Origin: Nocardioides silvaticus
GTDB lineage: Bacteria > Actinomycetota > Actinomycetes > Propionibacteriales > Nocardioidaceae
Assembly: GCF_003160695.1 (NCBI RefSeq)
Contig: NZ_QGDD01000007.1
Coordinates: forward strand, 207,026 to 271,025
Length of the DNA: 64,000 nt
Reading direction: 5' to 3'
The position numbers and the translations under genes were made by a program. A model generated the notes under the pieces. The model saw nothing but the letters and a program-made list of their open reading frames with translations, did not search any database and was not told the origin of the DNA. The first letter of the stretch is position 1; every line of letters begins with the position of its first letter. This document shows, one piece after another, positions 27,452-35,032 of the stretch.

Positions 27452-29430
27452 CCACCACGACCGGGACCATGAAGAGCACCGAGCGGGTCGTCCGTCAGGG
27501 CGGCCCCGGGCTCGGACCGATGGGCGGCGGCATGGTCGGCCAGAAGGCGCACGACTTCCGCGCGTCGGGTCGCCGGCTGCTCGGGCTGCTGCGGCCGCGG
27601 CGCTGGCACGCGGTCGCCGTACTCCTGCTGGCGGCGGGGAGCGTCGCGTCCGTCGTCGTCGGTCCGTACCTGCTCGGCAAGGCGACCGACCTGGTGTTCA
27701 ACGGGTTCGTCGGCGGTCGGCTGCCCGAGGGCGCGACCAAGGCCGAGGCGGTGCAGGCCGCCGAGGACCGCGGCGACGACCAGCTCGCCGACTTCCTGAG
27801 CGGCCTCGACATCGTGCCCGGGCAGGGGGTGGACTTCGGCGACGTCGGCCAGGTGCTGCTGCTGGCGCTGGCGATCTACGTCGTGGGCCAGCTGCTCGGC
27901 TTCGTGCAGGGCTGGCTCGTCAACGACATCGTGCAGGAGACCGTGCGCCGGATGCGGTCCGACGTCGAGGACAAGATCCACCGGCTGCCGCTGTCGTACT
28001 TCGACCGCCAGCCGCGCGGGGAGCTGCTCAGCCGGGTCACCAACGACATCGACAACGTCGCGCAGAACCTCCAGCAGACGATGAGCCAGCTGCTCACGTC
28101 GCTGATGATGGTGGTCGGCGTGCTGGGGATGATGTTCTGGGTCTCTCCGCTGCTCGCCGTGATCGCACTGGTCACCGTGCCGATCGCGATGGTGGTGACC
28201 GGCCGGATCATGAAGCGGTCGCAGAGCCAGTTCATCAACCAGTGGCGGCAGACCGGGCGGCTCAACGGTCAGGTCGAAGAAGCCATCTCCGGTCACGCGC
28301 TGGTGACCGTCTTCGGTCGTCGGCAGGCGGTCGAGGCGGAGTTCGCGGAGGCCAACGGCGAGCTCTACGAGTCGTCGTTCCGTGCCCAGTTCGTCAGCGG
28401 CCTGGTGATGCCGCTGATGATGTTCATCGGCAACATCAACTACGTCGTGATCGCCGTGGTCGGCGGGCTGCGGGTGACCAGCGGCGCGATGACGCTGGGG
28501 GAGGTGCAGGCGTTCATCCAGTACTCCCGGATGTACACCCAGCCGATCACCCAGATCGCCTCGATGACCAACCTGCTGCAGTCCGGTGTCGCCTCGGCGG
28601 AGCGGGTGTTCGAGCTGCTCGACGCCGAGGAGGAGGTCTCCGCTGGTCGAGGAGCAGCGACCGGTCTGCGCGCGCCGCGTGCCGAGACCACCCGCGGCGA
28701 GGTGGCGTTCGAGCACGTCGCGTTCTCCTACGACCCCGACGAGCCGCTCATCGAGGACCTGTCGCTCGTGGCACGGCCGGGGGAGACGGTCGCGATCGTC
28801 GGTCCCACCGGGGCCGGCAAGACCACGCTGGTCAACCTGATCATGCGGTTCTACGAGCTCGACGGCGGACGGATCACCCTCGACGGCGTCGACATCACCG
28901 CGATGCCGCGCGCCGACCTCCGCAGCCGGATCGGCATGGTGCTCCAGGACACCTGGCTGTTCGAGGGCACCATCCGCGACAACATCGCCTACGGCCGCCC
29001 GGACGCGACCGACGAGGAGGTCCGCGAGGCCGCGCGAGCGACGTACGTCGACCGCTTCGTGCACTCCCTGCCCGAGGGCTACGACACCCGCGTCGACGAC
29101 GAAGGCTCGAACCTGTCGGCCGGCGAGCGGCAGCTGATCACCATCGCCCGGGCGTTCCTCGCCCAGCCGGCGCTGCTGATCCTCGACGAGGCGACCTCCT
29201 CGGTCGACACCCGCACCGAGCTGCTGCTGCAGCACGCGATGGCGGCGCTGCGGACCGACCGCACGTCGTTCGTCATCGCGCACCGGCTCTCGACCATCCG
29301 CGACGCCGACCTGATCCTGGTGATGGAGGGCGGCCGGATCGTCGAGCAGGGCTCCCATGCCGACCTGCTCGAGCGCGGCGGACCGTTCGCGCGGCTGCAC
29401 GCCGCGCAGTTCGCCGCGGGTGCTGTGTAA
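27448..29430 (+). CDS. ABC exporter half-transporter with canonical ATP site
   Basis: A 660-residue partner of the upstream subunit. An N-terminal cytoplasmic extension (about 1-50, GGPGLGPMGGGMVGQKAHDF) and a large first external loop (about 90-135) precede the remaining spans. ATPase: Walker A GPTGAGKTTLVNL (about 451), signature LSAGERQLITIAR (about 556), Walker B LLILDEATSSVD (about 576) with catalytic Glu and H-loop FVIAHRLSTIRDA. At about 396-405 a stretch VSAGRGAATG, encoded by a variant repeat (28635-28662), sits between the membrane and ATPase domains. Operon regulated by TetR. Confidence 0.92.
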   Translation: MTTTTGTMKSTERVVRQGGPGLGPMGGGMVGQKAHDFRASGRRLLGLLRPRRWHAVAVLLLAAGSVASVVVGPYLLGKATDLVFNGFVGGRLPEGATKAEAVQAAEDRGDDQLADFLSGLDIVPGQGVDFGDVGQVLLLALAIYVVGQLLGFVQGWLVNDIVQETVRRMRSDVEDKIHRLPLSYFDRQPRGELLSRVTNDIDNVAQNLQQTMSQLLTSLMMVVGVLGMMFWVSPLLAVIALVTVPIAMVVTGRIMKRSQSQFINQWRQTGRLNGQVEEAISGHALVTVFGRRQAVEAEFAEANGELYESSFRAQFVSGLVMPLMMFIGNINYVVIAVVGGLRVTSGAMTLGEVQAFIQYSRMYTQPITQIASMTNLLQSGVASAERVFELLDAEEEVSAGRGAATGLRAPRAETTRGEVAFEHVAFSYDPDEPLIEDLSLVARPGETVAIVGPTGAGKTTLVNLIMRFYELDGGRITLDGVDITAMPRADLRSRIGMVLQDTWLFEGTIRDNIAYGRPDATDEEVREAARATYVDRFVHSLPEGYDTRVDDEGSNLSAGERQLITIARAFLAQPALLILDEATSSVDTRTELLLQHAMAALRTDRTSFVIAHRLSTIRDADLILVMEGGRIVEQGSHADLLERGGPFARLHAAQFAAGAV

Positions 29431-29436
29431 ATCACT

Positions 29437-29464
29437 TTGATTCTTCCCGGCGGCGACCTACCTT
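29437..29464 (+). promoter_or_regulatory. Promoter of the leader RNA
   Basis: -35 TTGATT (29437-29442), 16-base spacer, -10 TACCTT (29459-29464). Transcription should begin near 29471, just in front of the very strong ribosome site. It starts 7 bases after the ABC operon stop. Confidence 0.6.
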
Positions 29465-29496
29465 TGCCGTACACGGGAAAGGAGGTGGTCCTAAGA

Positions 29497-29535
29497 ATGA
29501 GTTCTTATAGGACGCGTGAGGTGGTTGCCCGCTAG
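29497..29535 (+). CDS. 12-residue leader peptide
   Basis: ATG to TAG, peptide MSSYRTREVVAR, 5 bases after the extended ribosome site at 29477-29491. The stop codon is inside a hairpin loop (29530-29534 plus the first base of the stem), as in leader peptides where ribosome position decides the RNA fold. Rich in Arg (3 of 12) and with Ser-Ser-Tyr. Nothing else of the product can be inferred. Confidence 0.5.
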   Translation: MSSYRTREVVAR

Positions 29536-29569
29536 GCAACCCCAGCGGCGGGGCGGAATCGCCCCGTTC

Positions 29570-29685
29570 ACTGAAGCCGGGCTGCCGGCGAATCCAACGC
29601 AGCCACCCGACCCGCAGGCGAACCGGGCACGTCCCCCGGTGCGGTCCGAACGGACCAACGCCTGCGGGTCGCTTCAGTTTTGTTT
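29570..29685 (+). terminator. Multibranched hairpin followed by T run
   Basis: Outer stem ACTGAAGC (29570-29577) with GCTTCAGT (29671-29678); inner perfect 12-bp stem GACCCGCAGGCG (29609-29620) with CGCCTGCGGGTC (29659-29670); within it two small hairpins (29622-29640 and 29643-29656). TTTTGTTT (29678-29685) follows. This is the only hairpin-plus-T-run of this size in the window. Confidence 0.6.
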
Positions 29686-29738
29686 GGGCCGAGCGTGTCG
29701 CGCCATCGCGCGACTCGCCCCGCCTCGAGCCCGCGAGA

Positions 29739-29783
29739 AGTTGACGTAGGCAACTAACCTCAATAAGGTTGACACTTGCAACC
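29739..29783. promoter_or_regulatory. MFS promoter overlapped by two 17-bp operators
   Basis: Operator 1 AGTTGACGTAGGCAACT (29739-29755) and operator 2 GGTTGACACTTGCAACC (29767-29783) share the form RGTTGAC-N4-GCAACY, centres 28 bp apart. The promoter fits consensus: -35 TTGACG (29741-29746), 17-base spacer, -10 TAAGGT (29764-29769). Operator 1 covers the -35 and operator 2 starts in the -10, so the MarR protein made from the end of this operon can repress it. Between the terminator and here (29687-29738) I see nothing. Confidence 0.7.
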
Positions 29784-29816
29784 AATCTCCGAGTGATGAA
29801 CCGAGGCGCACCCCGC

Positions 29817-31430
29817 ATGACCGAGACAGCCCCTGCCGAGCAGAGCGGCCAGATGTCGCACCGCGAGATCCTGGAGGCCCTGACCGGCCTGCTGCTCGCG
29901 ATGTTCGTCGCGATGCTGTCGAGCACCGTTGTCACCAACGCGCTGCCCGCGATCGTGACCGACCTGCACGGCAACCAGACCGGCTACACCTGGGTGGTCG
30001 TGGCGACGCTGCTGACGATGACGGCGACGACGCCGATCTGGGGCAAGTTCGCCGACCTGTTCAGCAAGAAGCTGCTGGTGCAGAGCGCGCTCGTCATCTT
30101 CTCGATCGGCTCGCTCATCGCGGCGTTCGCGCCGAGCATGGAGGTCCTCATCGCTGGCCGCGCCGTGCAGGGCCTCGGCATCGGCGGCCTGACCGCCCTG
30201 GTCCAGGTCGTGATCGCGTCGATGGTCAGCCCACGCGAGCGCGGCCGCTACAGCGGCTACATCGGCGCGACGTTCGCCGCCGCGACCGTCAGCGGCCCGC
30301 TGCTCGGTGGCGTCATCGTCGACAGCGCGTTGGGCTGGCGGGGCTGCTTCTTCCTGGGGCTCCCGGTCGCGGCGCTGGCGTTCGTCGTGCTGCAGAAGAC
30401 GCTGAACCTGCCGGTGGTGCGGCGTGAAGTGCACATCGACTACCTCGGCGCGACGCTGATCGTCGGCGGCGTCAGCCTGGTGCTGATCTGGGTGTCGCTG
30501 GCCGGCACCAGCTTCGACTGGGTCTCCGGCACCACCGCCCTCCTCGTCGGCGGCGGCGTCGCGCTCGTCGCCGCGGCGGTGTACGTCGAGGGCCGGGTCG
30601 CAGCCGAGCCGGTGATCCCGCTCCACCTCTTCAAGGACCGCACGATCACCCTCGCCACGATCGCGTCGGTGATGGTCGGTGTGGCGATGTTCGGCTCGAC
30701 GGTCTACCTCGGCCAGTACTTCCAGCTCGCCCGCGGGATGAGCCCGACCGAGGCCGGCCTGATGTCGATCGCGATGGTCGGCGGGCTGGTCGCCTCCACC
30801 ACGGTCACCGGGCGGCTCATCACCGCGACCGGCCTCTGGAAGCGCTACCTGGTCGGCGGCACCTTCCTCGTCGCCGTCGGCCTCGGCCTGCTCGGCACGA
30901 TCGATGATGAGACGTCGCTGCTCGTCATCATCGGGTTCATGGTCGTTGTCGGCGTCGGCCTCGGCGCCTCGATGCAGAACCTCGTGCTCGCCGTGCAGAA
31001 CACCGCGCACCCCAAGGACCTGGGCGCCGCCAGCTCGGTCGTCGCGTTCTTCCGCTCGCTGGGCGGCTCGATCGGCGTCTCGGCGCTCGGCGCGGTGCTG
31101 GCCCACCAGGTCAGCGGCGACGTGAAGGCCGGCGTCACGCGGCTGGCGGCCGAGGGCCGGCTGAGCCCCTCAGAGCTCGGCTCGCTCGAGCACTCCACCG
31201 GCGACATCCCCGACGTCAGCGCGCTGCCCGGTCCGGTGCAGACCGTCTACGAGGCCGCGATGGGAAGCGCGACCGGGCACCTGTTCCTCATCGCCGTGCC
31301 GTTCGCGGTCGCCGCCTTCCTGTGCGTGCTCTTCATCAAGGAGGTGCCGCTGCGGACCCACTCCGGCCCGGCCGAGACGGCGGCCCCCGAGGCGACCGAC
31401 GAGCTGGTGCAGGAGGATGTCCGGTCATGA
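29817..31430 (+). CDS. DHA2-type MFS multidrug efflux transporter (14 spans)
   Basis: A 537-residue major facilitator with about 14 spans, the EmrB/QacA layout. Motif C-like TVSGPLLGGVIVDSALGWR (about 157-175) marks drug/proton antiporters; motif A-like GKFADLFSKKLLV (about 75) follows span 2. The C-terminal tail is polar. ATG 29817 is preferred with a GAGG ribosome site at 29803; ATG 29796 would add seven residues. Stop overlaps the marR start (ATGA). Preceded by two MarR-type operators; expected inducers are its substrates, such as antibiotics or biocides. Confidence 0.9.
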   Translation: MTETAPAEQSGQMSHREILEALTGLLLAMFVAMLSSTVVTNALPAIVTDLHGNQTGYTWVVVATLLTMTATTPIWGKFADLFSKKLLVQSALVIFSIGSLIAAFAPSMEVLIAGRAVQGLGIGGLTALVQVVIASMVSPRERGRYSGYIGATFAAATVSGPLLGGVIVDSALGWRGCFFLGLPVAALAFVVLQKTLNLPVVRREVHIDYLGATLIVGGVSLVLIWVSLAGTSFDWVSGTTALLVGGGVALVAAAVYVEGRVAAEPVIPLHLFKDRTITLATIASVMVGVAMFGSTVYLGQYFQLARGMSPTEAGLMSIAMVGGLVASTTVTGRLITATGLWKRYLVGGTFLVAVGLGLLGTIDDETSLLVIIGFMVVVGVGLGASMQNLVLAVQNTAHPKDLGAASSVVAFFRSLGGSIGVSALGAVLAHQVSGDVKAGVTRLAAEGRLSPSELGSLEHSTGDIPDVSALPGPVQTVYEAAMGSATGHLFLIAVPFAVAAFLCVLFIKEVPLRTHSGPAETAAPEATDELVQEDVRS

Positions 31431-31885
31431 CCACCGCCCGTCCTGATGCCCTCCGCGAGCTCGAGCGCGAGGTAGGCGTGCTCATCCGCCGGGTGCGCCG
31501 CGTGATCGGCGAGCGGGCCCGGCTGGTGCACCCCGACCTGCAGTCCTCGTCGTACCTGATGCTCGGCTACGTCGTCGACCACGGGCCGCTCCGGGCGTCG
31601 GCGATGAGCACGATCTTCGACGTCGACAAGGGCGCGATCAGCCGTCAGGTGCAGCACCTGGTCGACCTCGGCCTGGTCGACCGCACGCCGGATCCCGACG
31701 ACGGCCGCGCCACGCTGATCAGCGTCAGCGACGAGGGCGCCCGCCGGTTCCGGGACGTCACCGAGCACCGGCGCAAGTGGTTCGACGAGCGGCTCGGTGA
31801 CTGGACCGCCGACGAGATCCTCGCCTTCGCCGGCACCATGCACCGCTACAACCAGGCGCTCGGGGCCGACGAGTCCTGGGCCTGA
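31427..31885 (+). CDS. MarR-family transcriptional regulator
   Basis: A 152-residue winged-helix protein: helix-turn-helix LRASAMSTIFDVDKGAISRQ (about 52-71), wing DRTPDPDDGRATLISVSDEG (about 85-104), and helices at both ends for dimerisation. Translationally coupled to the MFS pump by a 4-base overlap. It is the obvious ligand of the paired 17-bp operators at 29739-29783, making the pump-regulator operon autorepressed. Confidence 0.92.
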   Translation: MTTARPDALRELEREVGVLIRRVRRVIGERARLVHPDLQSSSYLMLGYVVDHGPLRASAMSTIFDVDKGAISRQVQHLVDLGLVDRTPDPDDGRATLISVSDEGARRFRDVTEHRRKWFDERLGDWTADEILAFAGTMHRYNQALGADESWA

Positions 31886-31898
31886 GGGCCCGACGACC

Positions 31899-33533
31899 TC
31901 AGCCCCTCAGCCAGACCGCCGTGTCCGGCGGGAGCCGGTCGCCGACCGGCCCGCTGCTGATCAGCACCTCGCCCGCCGGCATCGGCACCGAGCGCTCGCC
32001 GGCGTTGAGGAGCACGGTCACCCCGCCCCGTCGTACGACGAGGACGTCGCCCCCTGCCTCCGCGGTGCACGCCTCGTCGGTGCCGCGGACCCAGGTGCGA
32101 CGCGCGGCCAGCGCCCGGCGGTAGAACGCGAGCGTCGAGTCCTCGTCGTCCTCCTGCGCCGCCACCGTGAGGGTGGCCCAGTCGCCGGGCTGGGGGATCC
32201 AGGGCTGGGCGTCGCCGGGGCTGAAGCCGTACGGCGGCGCGGTGCCCGCCCACGGCAGCGGGACCCGGCAGCCGTCCCGTCCGGGCTGGCCGGTGCGGAA
32301 CCACGAGGGGTCCTGCCGCGCCTCGGGCGGCACGTCGACCTGCTCGAGGCCGAGCTCCTCGCCCTGGTAGAGGTAGGCCGAGCCCGGCAGCGCGAGCATC
32401 ACCAGCGTCGCGGCGCGGGCGCGGGCGAGGCCGACCGGGCCGCCGCCGTACCGCGTCGGGTGGCGGACGACGTCGTGATTGCTGAGCACCCAGGTCGGCG
32501 GTGCGGCCTCGGCCGTCGCGAGCGCCGCGATCGACCCGGTGACGACCTCGGCGAACGCGGGGGCCGACCACTCAGCGGTGAGCCAGGCGAAGTTGAACGC
32601 CTGGTGCAGCTCGTCGGAGCGCACGAACTCCGCCATCGACGCTGCGGTCCGCGTCCAGGCTTCTGCGACGGCGATGCGCTCGTCGGGCGAGCCGGCGGCG
32701 CCGTACTCCTCGAGCACGCGCCGCCACCGCCGGTAGACGTCGTGCACCTCGGGCTGCTCCCACATCGGCTCGTCGCGGAGCACCCGCTCGACCATCGAGC
32801 CGGTCGGGTCGTCCACCAGCTCGGACTGGTCCTGGTCGCGCAGGGTCGCCTCCTTGTAGAGGCCGTGCGCGACGTCGATCCGGAACCCGTCGACACCGCG
32901 GTCGAGCCAGAACCGGAGCACGTCCTCGAACATGTCGCCCACCTCGGGGTTGCGCCAGTCGAGGTCAGGCTGGGAGGTGTCGAACAGGTGGAGGTACCAC
33001 TGGCCCGGCCGGGTCCCCGAGCCTGTCGAAGGGTCCGGCTCCGTGATCCTGGTCCAGGCGGGGCCGCCGAAGATCGAGCCCCAGTTGTTGGGCGGCTCGC
33101 TGCCGTCGGGGCCCCGGCCGTCGCGGAACAGGTAGCGAGCCCGCTCCGGCGAGCCCGGGGGAGCGGCGAGCGCCGCCTGGAACCACGGGTGCTGGTCGGA
33201 GGTGTGGTTGGGCACCAGGTCGACGATCACGCGGAGCCCGACCTCGTGGGCGCGGGCGAGCAGCGCGTCGGCGTCGTCGAGGGCACCGAACAGCGGGTCG
33301 ATGTCGAGGTAGTCGGCGACGTCGTAGCCGTGGTCCTTCTGCGGGGACCGGTAGAACGGCGTGATCCAGAGCGCGTCGACGCCGAGGTCGCGCAGGTAGG
33401 GCAGCCGGGAGGTGATGCCCGCGAGATCGCCGACGCCGTCGCCGTCCGCGTCGGCGAAGCTGCGGATGTAGACCTGGTAGACGACGGCCTCCTGCCACCA
33501 GCCCGCAGCCGGCTGCGCCGGCGGGGTGCTCAC
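31899..33533 (-). CDS. GH13 alpha-glucosidase (oligo-1,6-glucosidase type)
   Basis: A 544-residue glycoside hydrolase 13. VYQVYIRSFADADGDGVGDL and LWITPFYRSPQKDHGYDVAD open the TIM barrel; the nucleophile Asp is in DGFRIDVAHG (about 217), the acid/base Glu in IAVAEAWTR (about 288) and the third Asp in VLSNHDVVRHPTRY (about 352). It releases glucose from alpha-1,4 or alpha-1,6 oligosaccharides in the cytoplasm (no signal peptide). At about 168-176 a segment DPSTGSGTR, encoded by the short repeat, interrupts the IFGGPAWTRI ... QWYLHLF stretch. GTG start overlaps the upstream thioesterase gene by four bases. Confidence 0.92.
   Translation of the reverse strand: MSTPPAQPAAGWWQEAVVYQVYIRSFADADGDGVGDLAGITSRLPYLRDLGVDALWITPFYRSPQKDHGYDVADYLDIDPLFGALDDADALLARAHEVGLRVIVDLVPNHTSDQHPWFQAALAAPPGSPERARYLFRDGRGPDGSEPPNNWGSIFGGPAWTRITEPDPSTGSGTRPGQWYLHLFDTSQPDLDWRNPEVGDMFEDVLRFWLDRGVDGFRIDVAHGLYKEATLRDQDQSELVDDPTGSMVERVLRDEPMWEQPEVHDVYRRWRRVLEEYGAAGSPDERIAVAEAWTRTAASMAEFVRSDELHQAFNFAWLTAEWSAPAFAEVVTGSIAALATAEAAPPTWVLSNHDVVRHPTRYGGGPVGLARARAATLVMLALPGSAYLYQGEELGLEQVDVPPEARQDPSWFRTGQPGRDGCRVPLPWAGTAPPYGFSPGDAQPWIPQPGDWATLTVAAQEDDEDSTLAFYRRALAARRTWVRGTDEACTAEAGGDVLVVRRGGVTVLLNAGERSVPMPAGEVLISSGPVGDRLPPDTAVWLRG
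33018..33029. repeat. Intragenic short repeat, core TCGACAGGCTCG (minus strand)
   Basis: Exact core in the alpha-glucosidase gene, read as S-T-G-S, between two well-conserved barrel segments. Confidence 0.65.
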
Positions 33534-34237
33534 GCGAAGTCCTCGACGTCGACGGCGATCCAGACGTGCTCGGCAGTCGCGATCAGGGCGCCGTCGGGCG
33601 CGTAGAGGGAGGAGGCGGTGAACGCCTTGCGGCCCTCCTCGCGGCGCAGGGTGCCGACCACGACGTGCTGCTCGCCGGAGACCGGGAGCCGGTCGATCCG
33701 CGCGGTCATCGTGCCGAGCACCATCGGCCGCTCGCCCACGCCCGTCGCCCAGCCGCCGGAGCAGTCGAGCGCGGCCCAGGCGATGGGCACCGTGACGTCG
33801 TACGGCGTCCACGTTGTGGCCACGCGCGAGGCGTCGCCGGCGACGGGACCGGGGAAGATGTGCAGCCCCTCGCCCTCCTCGCGGTCGGGGCCGCAGGCGA
33901 AGCAGGTCGGGAACGGGTGCTTCTCGAAGCCGGGATAGCGGGTCTGCGCGTCGGCGGCCTCCGCCGCGCTCACCGCGGCGACCGGCTCCAGGTCGGCCGC
34001 GGCGACGCGGGCCTCGGCAACGGTCCGCCCGTCGTGGACGGCCGCGAGCCCGGTCTCGCTCTCCTCGATCTTGAGTGGCGTCTCCAGCGGCGGCGGGAGC
34101 CGGAGGGCGACCGTGCTCGCCGTCCCGGTGCCGGCGAGGCGCTCGGCCAGCGCGCCCGCCGTCCACCCGCCGTTGCCGGAGCGGCGCGGACCGTGGAAGC
34201 GCTGGGGGATGGTGAGCGGCTCGTGGTTGGGCTGCAT
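33530..34237 (-). CDS. Hotdog-fold acyl-CoA thioesterase-like protein
   Basis: A 235-residue protein whose centre FPTCFACGPDREEGEGLHIF (about 115-134) is typical of a family of double-hotdog thioesterase-like proteins of actinobacteria; the C-terminal half has RKAFTASSLYAPDGALIATA and HVWIAVD, as in acyl-CoA thioesterases. Reaction (hydrolysis of an acyl-CoA) is inferred from fold only. ATG 34237 has CAGGCT 6 bases upstream; it heads an operon with the GH13 gene. Divergent from the DtxR-type gene. Confidence 0.7.
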   Translation of the reverse strand: MQPNHEPLTIPQRFHGPRRSGNGGWTAGALAERLAGTGTASTVALRLPPPLETPLKIEESETGLAAVHDGRTVAEARVAAADLEPVAAVSAAEAADAQTRYPGFEKHPFPTCFACGPDREEGEGLHIFPGPVAGDASRVATTWTPYDVTVPIAWAALDCSGGWATGVGERPMVLGTMTARIDRLPVSGEQHVVVGTLRREEGRKAFTASSLYAPDGALIATAEHVWIAVDVEDFA

Positions 34238-34243
34238 CCCCTG

Positions 34244-34249
34244 AGCCTG
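34244..34249 (-). promoter_or_regulatory. -10-like box of the thioesterase-glucosidase operon
   Basis: CAGGCT on the minus strand, 6 bases before the ATG at 34237. Confidence 0.45.
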
Positions 34250-34289
34250 CCAAACCCGCCCTTCGGTGCATAAGCCTGGGCCCATGAGA

Positions 34290-34295
34290 CAGGAT
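34290..34295 (+). promoter_or_regulatory. -10-like box of the DtxR-family gene
   Basis: CAGGAT, 7 bases before the GTG at 34303; it favours this start over the ATG at 34294, which is inside the box. Confidence 0.45.
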
Positions 34296-34302
34296 GGGGA
34301 CC

Positions 34303-34989
34303 GTGAGTGACCTGATCGACACCACGGAGATGTACCTCCGCACCATCTACGAGCTGGTCGAAGAGGGGATCGTCCCGCTGCGGGCGCGGATCGCCGAACG
34401 CCTGCACCAGAGCGGCCCGACCGTCTCGCAGACGGTGGCCCGGATGGAGCGCGACGGCCTCCTGACGGTCGAGGGCGACCGGCACCTCGAGCTCACCGAC
34501 GACGGACTGCGGCTCGCCACCCGGGTGATGCGCAAGCACCGGCTCGCCGAGCGGCTGCTCACCGACGTCATCGGTCTCGACTGGGAGCTCGTCCACGAGG
34601 AGGCGTGCCGCTGGGAGCACGTGATCTCCGAGACCGTCGAGCGCCGGTTGCTCGAGCTGCTCGACCACCCCACGGAGTCGCCCTACGGCAACCCGATCCC
34701 CGGCCTCGCCGAGCTCGGCGAGGACAACGACGGCGAGGCGTTCATGGCCGACGTCGAGCCGCTCTCGAAGGCCGCGGCCGAGGAACCCAGCCGCGCCCTG
34801 GTCCGCCGGATCTCCGAGGAGATGCAGAAGGACGAGTCGCTGATGAGCGCCATGCGCCGCGTCGGCGCGCTGCCCGACAAGACGATCACGATCCAGGCCA
34901 CCGCCGACGGCGTGCTCGTCGGCTCCGGCGGCGAGAGCGCCGAGATCTTCCCCGAGGCCGCGGACCACATCTTCGTCAAACGACTCTAG
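34303..34989 (+). CDS. DtxR/IdeR-family metal-dependent regulator
   Basis: A 228-residue protein of full DtxR/IdeR length: winged helix (about 1-70, RIAERLHQSGPTVSQTVARM), dimer and metal domain (MRKHRLAERLLTDVIGLDWE, EEACRWEHVIS with His, Glu and Cys ligands, about 75-105) and a C-terminal SH3/FeoA-like domain (about 145-228). It should bind Fe(II) or Mn(II) and repress uptake genes. Whether it is the iron or the manganese type cannot be decided. I found no DtxR box in its own upstream region. Confidence 0.93.
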   Translation: MSDLIDTTEMYLRTIYELVEEGIVPLRARIAERLHQSGPTVSQTVARMERDGLLTVEGDRHLELTDDGLRLATRVMRKHRLAERLLTDVIGLDWELVHEEACRWEHVISETVERRLLELLDHPTESPYGNPIPGLAELGEDNDGEAFMADVEPLSKAAAEEPSRALVRRISEEMQKDESLMSAMRRVGALPDKTITIQATADGVLVGSGGESAEIFPEAADHIFVKRL

Positions 34990-35032
34990 CCTTCTGCGCG
35001 AGCGACACGCTGCCGCGCCGCGGTCGACGCCG

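Larger units (their letters stand above)
29471..29686 (+). ncRNA. Structured leader / small RNA with a 12-codon ORF
   Basis: A probable transcript of about 215 bases. In order: GAAAGGAGGTGGTCC (29477-29491), which can pair with 15 bases of the 16S rRNA 3' end with one G-U; the 12-codon ORF; a 7-bp hairpin over the ORF stop (29523-29529 with 29535-29541); a 7-bp hairpin with GAAT loop (29549-29566); a multibranched fold closed by an 8-bp stem; then TTTTGTTT. It lies between two drug-efflux operons, so antibiotic-sensing attenuation of the downstream MFS gene is one idea; an independent sRNA is another. No known RNA family is assigned. Confidence 0.55.

Noticed and set aside
29497..29535. Known antibiotic attenuator such as an erm or whiB7 leader
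   Set aside because: The peptide and the gene behind it do not match any such leader I know; only the layout is similar.
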